A stretch of 64,000 bases of DNA from Bryocella elongata (GCF_900108185.1 NZ_FNVA01000004.1:310001-374000), one strand, 5' to 3'. Shown: positions 28,176 through 38,014, numbered from the stretch's first letter. The notes: generated from the letters alone by a model not told the origin. Program-made: numbers and translations.

Positions 28176-29768
28176 ATGAGCGAGGGACAAATCGGGGATT
28201 CACAGATGAAGTTGAGAGGGAGAATCGACCCAAATGAACCTCGATATGTCCGCGTCCATCCGAATGACAACGTTGCAATCATTGTGAACGCTGGTGGTCT
28301 GGTCGCGGGAACTCGGTTTTCCTCGGGGCTCGTTCTCACAGACGACGTTCCAGAGGCCCACAAGGTCGCGTTATCTGCCATCGATGAAGGTAGTCCTATC
28401 GTGCGCTACGGTGTGGTCATCGGACACGCGGCACGCGCGATTCACGAAGGGGACTGGGTGATGGAGGATGACCTCGTGGCTCCGCCCGCACCAGACCTCG
28501 ATAGCGTACCGCTGGCGACGCAGACTCCCGCATCGCTGCCACCGCTGGAGGGCTACACCTTCCAGGGCTATCGCAACGCCGACGGCACGGTGGGGACGCG
28601 CAATATCCTTGGCATCAGTACAACGGTGCAATGCGTCGCGGCGACGGTTGGCTATGCAGTGCGGCGAATCAAGGCAGAGCTCCTGCCACGGTATCCGAAC
28701 GTCGACGACGTCATTGCGATCACGCATAACTACGGTTGCGGTGTCGCGATGAACGCGCCGGGCGCCGAGATTCCGGTGCGAACACTTCGCAACTTGAGTC
28801 TCAACCCGAACCTTGGAGGAGCGCCGATGGTGGCAAGCCTCGGTTGCGAGAAGTTGCAGCCCGCGCAGATGCTCCCCGCGAGCCTGCTCCCGATCCTCCA
28901 GGAGAATCCCTATGTCGTTCGTCTTCAGGATGAGCAGCACATGGGGTTCGAGGATATGGTCGCTGCCTTGATGGAGCTTGCTGAACGACGGTTGATCGCC
29001 CTGAACGACCGCAGGCGCGTGACATGCAGCGCTTCGGGTCTTGTCGTAGGGATGCAGTGCGGAGGAAGCGATGCGTTTTCGGGAGTCACTGCAAATCCGG
29101 CTGTCGGGTTCGCATCCGACCTCCTAGTCCGAGCTGGCGCGACGGTCTTGTTCTCGGAGGTCACGGAAGTAAGGGATGCGGTGCATCTCCTGACGGCTCG
29201 TGCCGCGGATCACGACGTTGCCTTGAGGCTGGTCCAGGAGATGCGCTGGTATGATGAGTACCTTTCGCGAGGTTCTGCGGACCGCAGCGCGAATCCTTCG
29301 CCTGGAAACAAGAAGGGCGGTCTGGCGAACATCGTTGAGAAGGCCATGGGTTCAGTCGCGAAGGCCGGGGTCAGTCCACTAACCGCCGTCTCTGGCCCAG
29401 GGGAACGCGTCACGACAAAAGGACTCGTCTTCGCGGCGACGCCTGCGAGTGACTTCATCTGTGGGACGCTTCAGTTGGCGGCCGGAATGAACATGCACGT
29501 CTTTACCACTGGCAGGGGCACGCCTTACGGTCTGGCCATGGTTCCGGTGATCAAGGTGGCAACGCGTACCTCCCTGGCAGAGCGGTGGCACGACCTGATC
29601 GATGTTGACGCAGGTCGGATTGCGACTGGCGATGCCACGATTGAGGAGATCGGTTGGGAGATCTTCCACATGATCCTGCGGTCAGCCAGCGGGGAGCACG
29701 AAACGTGGGCGGAGCACTGGGGGCTGCACAACGAATACGCACTCTTCAATCCCGGGCCTGTGACTTAG
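28176..29768 (+). CDS. garD: Galactarate dehydratase
   Basis: 530 residues, close to GarD over the whole length: [20 protein letters not shown] with the N-terminal SAF-like domain, [57 protein letters not shown] and [19 protein letters not shown]. It dehydrates galactarate to the same 5-keto-4-deoxyglucarate made by GudD. The ATG at 28176 has GGAGG five bases upstream and leaves 35 bases after gudD; an earlier frame opening inside gudD gives no homologous sequence. Confidence 0.95.
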   Translation: MSEGQIGDSQMKLRGRIDPNEPRYVRVHPNDNVAIIVNAGGLVAGTRFSSGLVLTDDVPEAHKVALSAIDEGSPIVRYGVVIGHAARAIHEGDWVMEDDLVAPPAPDLDSVPLATQTPASLPPLEGYTFQGYRNADGTVGTRNILGISTTVQCVAATVGYAVRRIKAELLPRYPNVDDVIAITHNYGCGVAMNAPGAEIPVRTLRNLSLNPNLGGAPMVASLGCEKLQPAQMLPASLLPILQENPYVVRLQDEQHMGFEDMVAALMELAERRLIALNDRRRVTCSASGLVVGMQCGGSDAFSGVTANPAVGFASDLLVRAGATVLFSEVTEVRDAVHLLTARAADHDVALRLVQEMRWYDEYLSRGSADRSANPSPGNKKGGLANIVEKAMGSVAKAGVSPLTAVSGPGERVTTKGLVFAATPASDFICGTLQLAAGMNMHVFTTGRGTPYGLAMVPVIKVATRTSLAERWHDLIDVDAGRIATGDATIEEIGWEIFHMILRSASGEHETWAEHWGLHNEYALFNPGPVT

Positions 29769-30162
29769 TCGATCGCGGCACGTTCGTCGCTTGTTGTCAG
29801 TGACGCGCGTCACATAACCAATGGCAAATGTGCGGCGCTGCATCTCCACATCCGACATATATCGAGTGATTGTGACGTGTGTGCGTGGCGTCTTCTCGAC
29901 CACGAGTCGATACAGACGGCTGGATACCGCTATGGCCGCGGAAAAGTGCAAGTAATAAAGATTCCCACCTAGACGCAATTTGCCTGCAGCCGATAGAGAC
30001 GCGAGATCGCATCGCAGGATTGCGTGTGCGTCGCGTCGCGTTGTTTCATTGCCGAACAACATCCCATAGCGGGTTGTAATTCTGTCGCACCTCGCGTTGA
30101 GCTGCTCTCGCGACTCGAGCGTGCACAAGTTTGGATGAATCATTCGTGGGGCTGGAGGAACT
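29769..30162. other. Intergenic region before the chemosensory cluster
   Basis: 394 bases without a credible reading frame. It contains the sigma-28-like promoter at 29969-29996 and a GGAGG ribosome site at 30154-30158. No terminator for the garD operon with a T-run was seen. Confidence 0.6.
29969..29996 (+). promoter_or_regulatory. Sigma-28 (FliA)-like promoter
   Basis: CTAGA at 29969-29973, fifteen bases, then GCCGATAG at 29989-29996. The consensus for flagellar/chemotaxis sigma factor is CTAAA, fifteen bases, GCCGATAA, so each box differs at one position. It stands 167 bases upstream of the first gene of the chemosensory cluster. Confidence 0.5.
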
Positions 30163-31893
30163 GTGGGGTTGTTGGTGCGCCGAAAGACCGGGGACGACAC
30201 ACGCACTCATGTTGCGTCCGCCCTTGGCCATCTGCAGCGCATCATGGGTAGGTGCGAAAGAGCGATTGCCGATCTGTCGCAATCCTTTCAGGCGCTGGCT
30301 CAAGACTGCGATCAATTGATGGCGAATACGCGGGAACTAGTGACTGCGACGCAGTCAAGCTGCGCGAGAGAGGTGCTCCCTTCTTTGCGGCGAAACTACA
30401 GCGATTGCGAACGGGTTCTCCAACTTCGCCTGGAAGCCGCCGGTGGTGTCGCCGAGCTCCTCACACGGGAGCAGGAGTTACTCGAAGAACTTGAGAGGCC
30501 GTCGCGCGCACAGCAATCGACGTCACGAACGGCGAGAATCCTCGCGGTCATGCTCCGCATTGAGATAGCCCGACTTGGCAGGGACGGAGAGGGCTTCACC
30601 TATATGTCGGGGGAGCTCGAACAAGCCTCATACAGGATCTCTCAAGGGGTGGATGTTCTTCAGGAGATGATCCGGGCGCGCCATGCGAGCACGCCCGCGA
30701 GAAAGCTTCGTGTCGATGAATCGAGAGCACAAGCGCGCAAGAACCTCGCTCTCATCGAGAGTGGAAGGGAATTGGCCCTGGATCGGGCCGACCGCGCGCT
30801 GAATGATTTTGAGAGGCTTCCTCTCTCTCTTGATGAGTGTGTGCAGGAGGCTTCGACAAACATTGCTCGCGTCACCTCAGCCGTTCAGATGCAGGACCTG
30901 ACGCGGCAACAGACCGAGCATGTGGAGGCTGTGCTGCAAGCAGTTATGGGAGCACCTGGCTCATCAAATCTTCATCCCACGCACGTGGCAGCAGTTCTGC
31001 GTGTGCAACTGGAACAGATGGAGAACATCCGACGAACGACGTCAAATTGGTTTGAGGAGATTGAGCAGTGTGTATCGTCGATCCTTCGCCTGGGTGACAC
31101 AGAGCTCCTTGCAATCATGGAACAGATCGTGTGCCTCCAAAACTCCATCGAAGAGCAGGGACTATGGGTGGCTAAGTTTGAGGGGGAGTTTGAGCAACAC
31201 GATCGCGTGAACGAGGAAGAGCTCAGCGAATTTGAATCGATGATGTCGATGGTTCGCGGTCATCTGGACCAATCGCAGAAGACCAGCGAACATCTTCAAC
31301 TGCTCAACCTGAACTCGATGGTTGCAGCACACAACGTTGGATCACAGGCCGCCTCGGTGCTCCAAATTACGAATAGCATCAGTCGCCTCGCAACCGATTG
31401 GCGGGGGCTGACCCTGCGGTCGGTGCAATCGATGGAGCACATGATTACCGCCGCGACGTCCCGGGGCGACCGTGCTCGTGAAGCTTCTGACAGCACACGA
31501 ACGGCCATAGCAGCAATGCAGCAGGAGAGCAAGTCAACCCTGGATGCTCTTCGGAGCGTGTCAGAGCTCGGTGTGCGGTGCCAACATGAAGGGCAGCAAT
31601 CGGTGCTGCAGATGCAGGGGCGCGTTAACCAGGTCAATCAGAGCATGCGGGAGCTCCGGAATGTGCTCGATGGAATCGTCGCTGCTTCAGAAGATATTGC
31701 GCATGCCGTGAAGCTCTCGGAAAGTCGTCATCCGTTGCAGCTCCCTGAATCAGACCGGCGCGAGATTGAAGCGTATTGCGAAGGTTCTTATACAAGCGAG
31801 ATTGAGCGGCACGTGATGCGAGCGGTGTTATTCGGTGAAGATATTCCACCTCCGGTTCCTAGCGCCAACGAAGGGGCCATAGAGCTCTTCTAA
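30163..31893 (+). CDS. Soluble MCP-like coiled-coil protein with CheZ-like DxxxQ motif
   Basis: 576 residues, almost wholly helical, no signal peptide or membrane span. Two stretches resemble degenerate receptor signalling tips: residues 125-158 (RIEIARLGRDGEGF) and 379-412 (LLNLNSMVAAHNVGSQAASV). Each is followed 105-120 residues later by a related segment: VQMQDLTRQQTEHV (241-254) and LQMQGRVNQVNQSM (482-495), implying an internal duplication. D245-L-T-R-Q249 equals the CheZ phosphatase signature D-x-x-x-Q; the second copy has lost the Asp. GTG start at 30163 with GGAGG four bases before it. It leads the che cluster, which has no CheC, CheX or normal CheZ, so dephosphorylation of CheY is a plausible role (inference). 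Confidence 0.7.
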   Translation: MGLLVRRKTGDDTRTHVASALGHLQRIMGRCERAIADLSQSFQALAQDCDQLMANTRELVTATQSSCAREVLPSLRRNYSDCERVLQLRLEAAGGVAELLTREQELLEELERPSRAQQSTSRTARILAVMLRIEIARLGRDGEGFTYMSGELEQASYRISQGVDVLQEMIRARHASTPARKLRVDESRAQARKNLALIESGRELALDRADRALNDFERLPLSLDECVQEASTNIARVTSAVQMQDLTRQQTEHVEAVLQAVMGAPGSSNLHPTHVAAVLRVQLEQMENIRRTTSNWFEEIEQCVSSILRLGDTELLAIMEQIVCLQNSIEEQGLWVAKFEGEFEQHDRVNEEELSEFESMMSMVRGHLDQSQKTSEHLQLLNLNSMVAAHNVGSQAASVLQITNSISRLATDWRGLTLRSVQSMEHMITAATSRGDRAREASDSTRTAIAAMQQESKSTLDALRSVSELGVRCQHEGQQSVLQMQGRVNQVNQSMRELRNVLDGIVAASEDIAHAVKLSESRHPLQLPESDRREIEAYCEGSYTSEIERHVMRAVLFGEDIPPPVPSANEGAIELF

Positions 31894-31936
31894 ACGCGTC
31901 AATTTGAGTCGCCGATAGTGGAGGCAGCAGAAAGGG

Positions 31937-32305
31937 ATGATGATGAAACGAATTCTGGCAGTCGATGATTCGTCGAGCGTGCGCGAGATGATCAGCTTCA
32001 CGCTGAAGAAGGCGGGCTATGACGTGGTTCAAGCCAATGACGGACAGGATGGCCTGCAGCGCAGCGCTTCCTCCAAGTTCGACCTGGTGATTACCGACCT
32101 CAATATGCCCCGCATGGATGGGATTCAGATGATTACGGCCATGCGTAAGCAACAAGGGTACGGCTTCGTCCCGATCCTGATGCTTACGACGGAATCACAG
32201 CCCGAAAAGAAGGCAGCCGGTCGCAATGCGGGGGCCACCGGCTGGATTGTAAAGCCCTTTAATCCTGAACAGCTCGTTTCTGTCATTCAGAAGCTAGTTC
32301 GCTAA
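31937..32305 (+). CDS. cheY: CheY-type single-domain response regulator
   Basis: 122 residues, receiver domain only. Acidic pocket D10-D11 (AVDDSSSVREM), phosphoacceptor D54 (LVITDLNMPRMDG), the conserved Thr in MLTTES and the Lys-Pro in WIVKPFNPEQL are all present. It should receive phosphate from CheA and carry the output. Its immediate neighbour upstream has the CheZ-like motif. Three adjacent Met codons leave the exact start open by two residues. Confidence 0.93.
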   Translation: MMMKRILAVDDSSSVREMISFTLKKAGYDVVQANDGQDGLQRSASSKFDLVITDLNMPRMDGIQMITAMRKQQGYGFVPILMLTTESQPEKKAAGRNAGATGWIVKPFNPEQLVSVIQKLVR

Positions 32306-32427
32306 ATCTATAGGCTCAAGTTCGCGCAGGCCAGAACATTTTATGACCGATGCCGATAGTGGCGCTGCGTCCTCTTTGATAGATCGCTCCAGGCTCGAAG
32401 AAAATATTAGTAATAGCAGGTAAGTCC

Positions 32428-32760
32428 ATGTCGCTCGAATGGAGTCGCGAAGACGGCGTATCTCAAGTCAGTCTCTCCGATCAAGCAGATCTATCGATTG
32501 CAACGGAGCTGAAAGCGGCATTGCTGCAGGCTTTTGCTCCGCCAGCTACTGCGCTGACGATTGACCTCCGCAATGTCTCTGAGCTGCACATCACCATCAT
32601 TCAGCTGGTATGGGTCGCAGCGCGGGAGGCTTGTGCGAAGAAGGTCGCATTCGACCTTCTTCGTCCCAACGACACGGATGTCATCAACTCACTTATCGAT
32701 TGTGGCCTGACACTTCCTTCGAACAACGCACCCGAACCCGCGCAGGAGCCTGCCGCATGA
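32428..32760 (+). CDS. Small STAS-domain protein within the che cluster
   Basis: 110 residues. Strand/helix pattern fits an STAS (anti-anti-sigma) fold: DQADLSIATELKAALLQAF, then LTIDLRNVSELHITIIQLVWVA. The phosphorylated D-S-[ST] of SpoIIAA-like proteins reads H-I-T here, so regulation by Ser phosphorylation is doubtful although a Thr remains. Its stop overlaps the cheA start (ATGA), so it is made together with CheA. STAS proteins of this kind are found in chemosensory clusters; the partner is unknown. Confidence 0.75.
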   Translation: MSLEWSREDGVSQVSLSDQADLSIATELKAALLQAFAPPATALTIDLRNVSELHITIIQLVWVAAREACAKKVAFDLLRPNDTDVINSLIDCGLTLPSNNAPEPAQEPAA

Positions 32761-34982
32761 GCGTCGTCGCGATTCAGGCCCCCGGAAGTGATCAATTTCG
32801 CGCAGCCTTTCGCGAAGAGGCCGTCGAGCTCCTGCGCGACCTTGAAGCGTCCCTGCTCAATCTCCAGGATAGTAACGAGGACCCCGAAGCCGTTGCCGGA
32901 ATCTTCCGGAACCTGCACACCATCAAGGGTTCCGGCGCCATGTTTGGCTTTACGATTCTGGCCAGCTTTACACATCACCTGGAAAACGCTTTTGACGCGG
33001 TGCGGGATGGCCGGGTGACGTTGAGTCGTGAGCTCATCGATCTGGCGTTGCAGGGCATCGACCACATGCGGGGTCTGATCCTCAATGCTCATGCCGGTGA
33101 CCGCCGACCGCGCATGGCGCTCGTCGACAAGGTCACGCGGCTTATAGCTTCCGGTACGCCCGGCACGAGCGTTGTGGAAGGAGAAGCAACTCCTACCCCG
33201 CAGGTGGTGCCGTTTGGCGATTCACGAGTGTGGGGCATTTCGTTTACTCCCGGGCCAGACATGATGCGTTTCGGATCCGATCCGGCATTGCTGATCCGGG
33301 AGCTTGCAGGCATGGGGCAGCTCGAGGCACGAGCGGATCTGTCACAACTCCCGTCGCTCACAGAGATCGATCCCGAGCGCTGCTACGCTTCATGGGAGCT
33401 GGCTCTTTATACGGGCGCCGATGAAAACGTGATTCGTGACGTATTCATCTTTGTTGAGGATCTATGCTTTCTTCGCATCTGTTCGGAGGATATCGAGGAA
33501 GCTGTGGCCGTGCCAGCCGTCGCTCAGACCGTGCCTGATTCTCCGGAGCCCAGGGCAGAGGTTGATCCTATCGTGCGTGTGGACGCTTCAGCTTCTCCTG
33601 CAGCGATCAAGGACCGTGGTCCTGTTGAGGCGGGATCGACGTCGATGTCCCCTCAACAGGCCAAGGAGGCCAAGTCATACGACGGCGGAGACAGGGGAGG
33701 GATTCGCGTCGCTGCTTCCAAGCTCGATCAACTCATCAATCTCGTTGGAGAGCTTGTCACTGTGCAGGCGCGGCTCAGTGAACTGGCATTGCGTCGCGAT
33801 GACAATGAGATCAGCTCAGTGGCGGAAGAGGTTGAACGACTCACGTCTTCATTGCGCGAGAGCTCGATGAATGTGCGGATGATGCCGGTCCGGAACACCT
33901 TCGAGCGCTTCCGCAGGCTGGTCTATGACCTCGCGCGAGACCTGAGCAAGAGTGTGAATCTGACGATTGAAGGCGCCGAGACTGAGCTCGATAAGACTGT
34001 ACTCGACCAGCTCAGCGATCCCTTGCTTCACCTCATCCGCAACAGCATGGACCACGGGCTGGAGACGACGGGCGATCGGCTGCGGGCTGGCAAATCGGAA
34101 CAAGGGCACCTGCATCTGAGCGCTAGGCACTCCGGGGCAAGTGTGTTGATTGGTGTATCGGATGATGGCCGTGGTATTGACATCGCGCGGGTGCGACAGC
34201 GCGGAATTGAGCGGGGCCTTATCTCGGCGGATGCTGTTCTTAGCGAAAGCGAGATCTTCAGTCTTATCTTCGAGCCTGGCTTCTCGACAGCAGTTGAAGT
34301 AACAGATCTTTCCGGCCGTGGCGTTGGCATGGACGTGGTGCGGCGCAACATCGAGAAGCTGCGTGGGAACATCGATGTCGCGAGCAAGCCGGGCAAGGGA
34401 ACGACGGTCACTCTGCGAATCCCGCTCACTCTGGCGATTATTGATGGCCTTCTCGTTACCATCGGTGATCAGTACTTCGTCCTTCCGCTTGCACACACAC
34501 TCGAGTGCATCGAACTCAGCCGAGCCGAGATCGATCGGTCGGAGGGCAAACAGCTCATCAACGTTCGTGGCGAACTCATCGCCTACATACGGCTGCGCGA
34601 GTACTTCGGTATCGAGGGTGATCTGCAGGAGTTTGAGCAGGTGATGCTGGTCGACACCGATTCTGGCCGCTTCGGTCTCGTGGTGGACCGGGTCCTTGGC
34701 GATTGCCAGACGATGGTGAAGTCGCTGGGCCATCTCTATCAGAAGATCAACGAGCTCTCGGGTGCGACCATCCTCGGAAACGGTTGCGTGGCGCTGATCC
34801 TCGACCCTCACCGTCTCGTGCAGGAATGCATTCGGTCTCTGCACCCTTCAGCACGCGCGGTAGCACGAGCCCCTGCTGGGGCACGCGCGAGCCTCCGGGC
34901 GGGTCCTGGTTCTGACATCGCTGACGCTAATTCGAACAAGATCGTTCCCATTTCAAGATCATCAGCGCCTGTGGGCGCGTAG
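32757..34982 (+). CDS. cheA: Chemotaxis histidine kinase CheA
   Basis: 741 residues. P1 phosphotransfer domain with H54 in FRNLHTIKGSGAMFGF. A region around residues 155-245 (VVPFGDSRVWGISFTPGPDM) is a P2-like regulator-binding part. P3 dimerisation (KLDQLINLVGELVTVQARLS), P4 ATPase (LLHLIRNSMDHGLE, GVSDDGRGID, GRGVGMDVVRRNIEKL) and P5 CheW-like domain (YFVLPLAHTLECIEL onward) follow. It autophosphorylates under receptor control and passes phosphate to CheY and CheB. Start set at ATG 32757, overlapping the STAS gene; the longer open frame upstream is not homologous. Confidence 0.95.
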   Translation: MSVVAIQAPGSDQFRAAFREEAVELLRDLEASLLNLQDSNEDPEAVAGIFRNLHTIKGSGAMFGFTILASFTHHLENAFDAVRDGRVTLSRELIDLALQGIDHMRGLILNAHAGDRRPRMALVDKVTRLIASGTPGTSVVEGEATPTPQVVPFGDSRVWGISFTPGPDMMRFGSDPALLIRELAGMGQLEARADLSQLPSLTEIDPERCYASWELALYTGADENVIRDVFIFVEDLCFLRICSEDIEEAVAVPAVAQTVPDSPEPRAEVDPIVRVDASASPAAIKDRGPVEAGSTSMSPQQAKEAKSYDGGDRGGIRVAASKLDQLINLVGELVTVQARLSELALRRDDNEISSVAEEVERLTSSLRESSMNVRMMPVRNTFERFRRLVYDLARDLSKSVNLTIEGAETELDKTVLDQLSDPLLHLIRNSMDHGLETTGDRLRAGKSEQGHLHLSARHSGASVLIGVSDDGRGIDIARVRQRGIERGLISADAVLSESEIFSLIFEPGFSTAVEVTDLSGRGVGMDVVRRNIEKLRGNIDVASKPGKGTTVTLRIPLTLAIIDGLLVTIGDQYFVLPLAHTLECIELSRAEIDRSEGKQLINVRGELIAYIRLREYFGIEGDLQEFEQVMLVDTDSGRFGLVVDRVLGDCQTMVKSLGHLYQKINELSGATILGNGCVALILDPHRLVQECIRSLHPSARAVARAPAGARASLRAGPGSDIADANSNKIVPISRSSAPVGA

Positions 34983-34991
34983 GAGACCATC

Positions 34992-37433
34992 ATGAGCCAC
35001 GCAGTTCAGGCATCCATCCCCAAGGCAACCCTTCCTCCCCGTCGGCCAGCTTCCGCTATCAGTGCAAAAAAGAAGAAGGCGGACTCACACGCAATTGAAG
35101 CGCGATATAAGTCAATGCTGGAAAACAGCCCCGCCAATATCATGCTGGCAGACCTTGACTACAACATCATCTACATCAATCCCGCATCGCTGCGTACGCT
35201 CAAGTCGATCGAGCAGCACCTGCCTGTGACGGCGGATAACGTCGTTGGCTCCAATATCGACATCTTCCACAAGTTCCCTGGTCGCGTTCGCCAGCTTCTG
35301 GCGGATCCGCGAAACCTGCCTCATATCGCGAATGTCCAGGTTGGGCCGGAGTATGCCCGCCTTGAAGTGATCGCGGTGTATGACGAAGCCGGTAATTGGG
35401 ACAGCGTTATGGTCAGCTGGGATGTTGTTACGGAGCGGCTGCGCCTTGAGGCGGTGGCCAAGTCCAATGCAGAGACCATTGCAAGCTTTACCGAGTTCAC
35501 GAAGCAGCTCAACGAGATGTCGCACCAGCACGATCTCGGCGACATTGATGTGTGCCTCACTCCGGAGTCATTCAAAGGCGACTTGAAGGCAGTTGCCGAG
35601 GCTGTCAACGGGATGGTCAATGGCCACATTGCGGTGAAGAAGAAGGCGATGGCCTGCGTGGCAGAGTTTGGCCGCGGCAACTTCGAGGCCCCGCTTGAAA
35701 AGTTCCCGGGCAAGAAGGCTTTCATCAACGACACCGTCGAGCGCCTGCGCGACAACGTGAAGTCGTTCATCTCCGAGATGAAGCATATGTCGGACGAACA
35801 CGACGCCGGTGATATCGACGTCTTCATCCCGGCGGACCGCTTCGAGGGCTCCTACCGCGTGATGGCCGAGGGCGTCAACGGCATGGTCAGCGGCCACATC
35901 CAGGTGAAGAAGAAGGCGATGGCTTGCGTGGCGGAGTTTGGTCGCGGCAACTTCGAAGCTCCGCTGGACAAGTTCCCGGGCAAGAAGGCGTTCATCAATG
36001 ACACCATCGAACAGGTCCGCAGCAATCTCAAGGGCCTCATCGTCGATACCGATGATCTGGTGAAGGCCGCTCTTGCAGGACGCCTTGAGACTCGTGCTGA
36101 TGTAGCGCGGCATGAAGGGGATTTCCGCAAGATCATCCTGGGCATTAACAACACATTGGATGCGGTGATTGGACCGCTCAGCGTGGCGGCGAAGTACGTG
36201 GAACAGCTCTCACGCGGCCAGATGCCTGCGTTGATAACCGATACCTATCATGGCGATTTCAATACGTTGAAGGAGAGCCTGAATCGTCTCATCCACGCGA
36301 TGCAGGATGTGACGAATGTCGCCGAAAAGATGGCGACCGGTGATCTGACGGTTAGCGTTACGCTGAGGTCTCAGGAAGACAACCTCATGCGCGCGTTGAA
36401 GACCATGATCGCTTCCATGCAGGAGATCTCCGTGGCCGCCGAGCGGATTGCGGAAGGGGATCTCACCGTGAGTGTGACCCCACGTTCGGCAGAAGATCGG
36501 CTGATGCATGCGTTGCAGTCGATGGTCGGTGGACTTACCCGCACTGTGGGCGAGGTACGATTCATTGCGAGTGAAGTCGCTGCGGCGAGCCAATCGATCT
36601 CGACAGCATCGGTCCAGGTGTCCAAGGGTGCAAGTTCCCAGGCTGCGGCTGCCGAAGAGGCTTCGTCTTCGATGGAGCAGATGGTTTCCAACATCAAGCA
36701 GAACGCAGATAACGCACTGCAGACGGACAAGATCGCGAACAAGAGCTCCAAGGATGCGCAGGAGAGCGGCAAGAGCGTCAATGAGGCAGTGGCCGCAATC
36801 AAGGAGATCGCGAACAAGATCTCAATCATTGAAGAGATTGCTCGCCAGACCAACCTGCTCGCTCTGAATGCGGCGATTGAAGCCGCCCGCGCCGGAGAAC
36901 ACGGCAGAGGATTCGCCGTGGTCGCCGCGGAGGTGCGCAAGCTGGCCGAGCGCAGCCAGAAGGCGGCAGGAGAGATCAATCAGCTCTCGACCGCGACGTT
37001 GAAGGTCAGCGAGAAGTCCGGTGAGATGCTCACGCGGCTTGTCCCGGACATCCAGCGTACAGCCGAACTGGTGCAGGAGATCTCTGCTGCCAGCCGCGAG
37101 CAGGATACAGGCGCCGAGCAGATCAACAAGGCTCTGCAGCAGCTCGAACAGGTGATCCAGCACAATGCTTCAGCGGCTGAAGAGATGGCTTCGACCACTG
37201 AGGAATTGACCGGCCAGGCCGAGAACCTTGTAAGTGCGCTCTCGTTCTTTCGGACCGGTAGCGAAAATGCCGCTCCAGTGAGGACTCCGGCACGCACTGC
37301 AGTTGCCAAGACTGCGGCGCCGGTGGAGAAGCGCCACGCCGGCCACGCTCAGAACAGCAGTTCGCGGGGCGGATTTTCGCTGCGAATGAATGATCGCACA
37401 GACAGCCTTGACGGCGAGTTCGAGCGCTACTAG
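34992..37433 (+). CDS. Cytosolic methyl-accepting chemotaxis protein, PAS plus poly-HAMP
   Basis: 813 residues without a signal peptide or membrane helix. A PAS-like sensor covers ~42-155 ([20 protein letters not shown]). Next come HAMP-like modules including two 90-residue near-copies (176-265, 266-355) and later [10 protein letters not shown] and [14 protein letters not shown] pairs. The signalling hairpin tip is canonical ([38 protein letters not shown]). The last five residues EFERY fit the x-[FYWH]-x-x-[FYWH] CheR/CheB docking pentapeptide. It probably senses an internal cue such as redox or a small ligand and controls CheA through CheW. Confidence 0.92.
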   Translation: MSHAVQASIPKATLPPRRPASAISAKKKKADSHAIEARYKSMLENSPANIMLADLDYNIIYINPASLRTLKSIEQHLPVTADNVVGSNIDIFHKFPGRVRQLLADPRNLPHIANVQVGPEYARLEVIAVYDEAGNWDSVMVSWDVVTERLRLEAVAKSNAETIASFTEFTKQLNEMSHQHDLGDIDVCLTPESFKGDLKAVAEAVNGMVNGHIAVKKKAMACVAEFGRGNFEAPLEKFPGKKAFINDTVERLRDNVKSFISEMKHMSDEHDAGDIDVFIPADRFEGSYRVMAEGVNGMVSGHIQVKKKAMACVAEFGRGNFEAPLDKFPGKKAFINDTIEQVRSNLKGLIVDTDDLVKAALAGRLETRADVARHEGDFRKIILGINNTLDAVIGPLSVAAKYVEQLSRGQMPALITDTYHGDFNTLKESLNRLIHAMQDVTNVAEKMATGDLTVSVTLRSQEDNLMRALKTMIASMQEISVAAERIAEGDLTVSVTPRSAEDRLMHALQSMVGGLTRTVGEVRFIASEVAAASQSISTASVQVSKGASSQAAAAEEASSSMEQMVSNIKQNADNALQTDKIANKSSKDAQESGKSVNEAVAAIKEIANKISIIEEIARQTNLLALNAAIEAARAGEHGRGFAVVAAEVRKLAERSQKAAGEINQLSTATLKVSEKSGEMLTRLVPDIQRTAELVQEISAASREQDTGAEQINKALQQLEQVIQHNASAAEEMASTTEELTGQAENLVSALSFFRTGSENAAPVRTPARTAVAKTAAPVEKRHAGHAQNSSSRGGFSLRMNDRTDSLDGEFERY
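35517..36056 (+). repeat. Tandem 270-bp intragenic repeat in the MCP gene
   Basis: Copy one 35517-35786, copy two 35787-36056. Both encode MS..HDxGDIDV, VNGMV, [20 protein letters not shown] and [11 protein letters not shown]. The core at 35622-35731 and 35892-36001 is strongly similar at nucleotide level, including long identical runs, so the duplication is recent or kept homogeneous by conversion. Confidence 0.85.
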
Positions 37434-37502
37434 CAGCCAGAGCAGGCGATATCGCGGAGCCCTGAGGGGCTCTGCGGCCTGCGCACAGGAAAGGAGTAAG
37501 AG

Positions 37503-38006
37503 ATGAGTATGGCTGAGATGACCGATATGCGGCAGTACCTGACCTTTCGCCTGGGCAGCGAGATCTTCGCGATCGATGTAGCCAAGGTGCGTGAGGTGCT
37601 GGACCTGACAGCGATCACGCCGATCCCGAGGACGCCTGAACTTATGGCTGGGGTCATTAACCTTCGTGGCAGCGTGGTACCCGTTGTTGACTTGAGACAG
37701 TGCCTCGACATGGCGAAGACGGTAAGCACACGCAACACCTGCATCGTTGTGGTGGAGGTTGTGCTGGACGGTGAGTCGACGATCATTGGAGCACTGGCCG
37801 ATTCCGTCGAGGAGGTCATCGATCTCGACTCGGCGCAGATTCAGCCGGCGCCTCGCATTGGCATGCAGGTCCGGGTCGACTTTATCCGCGGAATGGGCAA
37901 GCGCGAGAACAGCTTCATCATGATCCTGGACATCGATCGGGTCTTCACTGCCGAAGAACTGCGCGGCACGTCCACTGAAAATACCGCTACGGAAGCGGCC
38001 GCTTAA
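37503..38006 (+). CDS. cheW: Chemotaxis coupling protein CheW
   Basis: 167 residues, a single CheW domain. QYLTFRLGSEIFAIDVAKVREVL opens the first beta-barrel, MAGVINLRGSVVPVVDLR is the family signature, and GALADSVEEVIDLD and FIRGMGKRENSFIMILDID complete the second. It links receptor tips to CheA P5. A short Ala/Thr-rich tail ends the protein. AGGAG precedes the ATG; 69 bases separate it from the receptor gene. Confidence 0.95.
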   Translation: MSMAEMTDMRQYLTFRLGSEIFAIDVAKVREVLDLTAITPIPRTPELMAGVINLRGSVVPVVDLRQCLDMAKTVSTRNTCIVVVEVVLDGESTIIGALADSVEEVIDLDSAQIQPAPRIGMQVRVDFIRGMGKRENSFIMILDIDRVFTAEELRGTSTENTATEAAA

Positions 38007-38014
38007 GGAGCTTC

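Noticed and set aside
32306-32427. GCCGATAG near 32356 as a second sigma-28 promoter
   Set aside because: The -10-like box is present but no CTAAA-like box stands fifteen bases upstream.
35517-36056. CRISPR-like or mobile repeat
   Set aside because: The repeat is in frame, protein-coding and confined to one gene, so it is a domain duplication.
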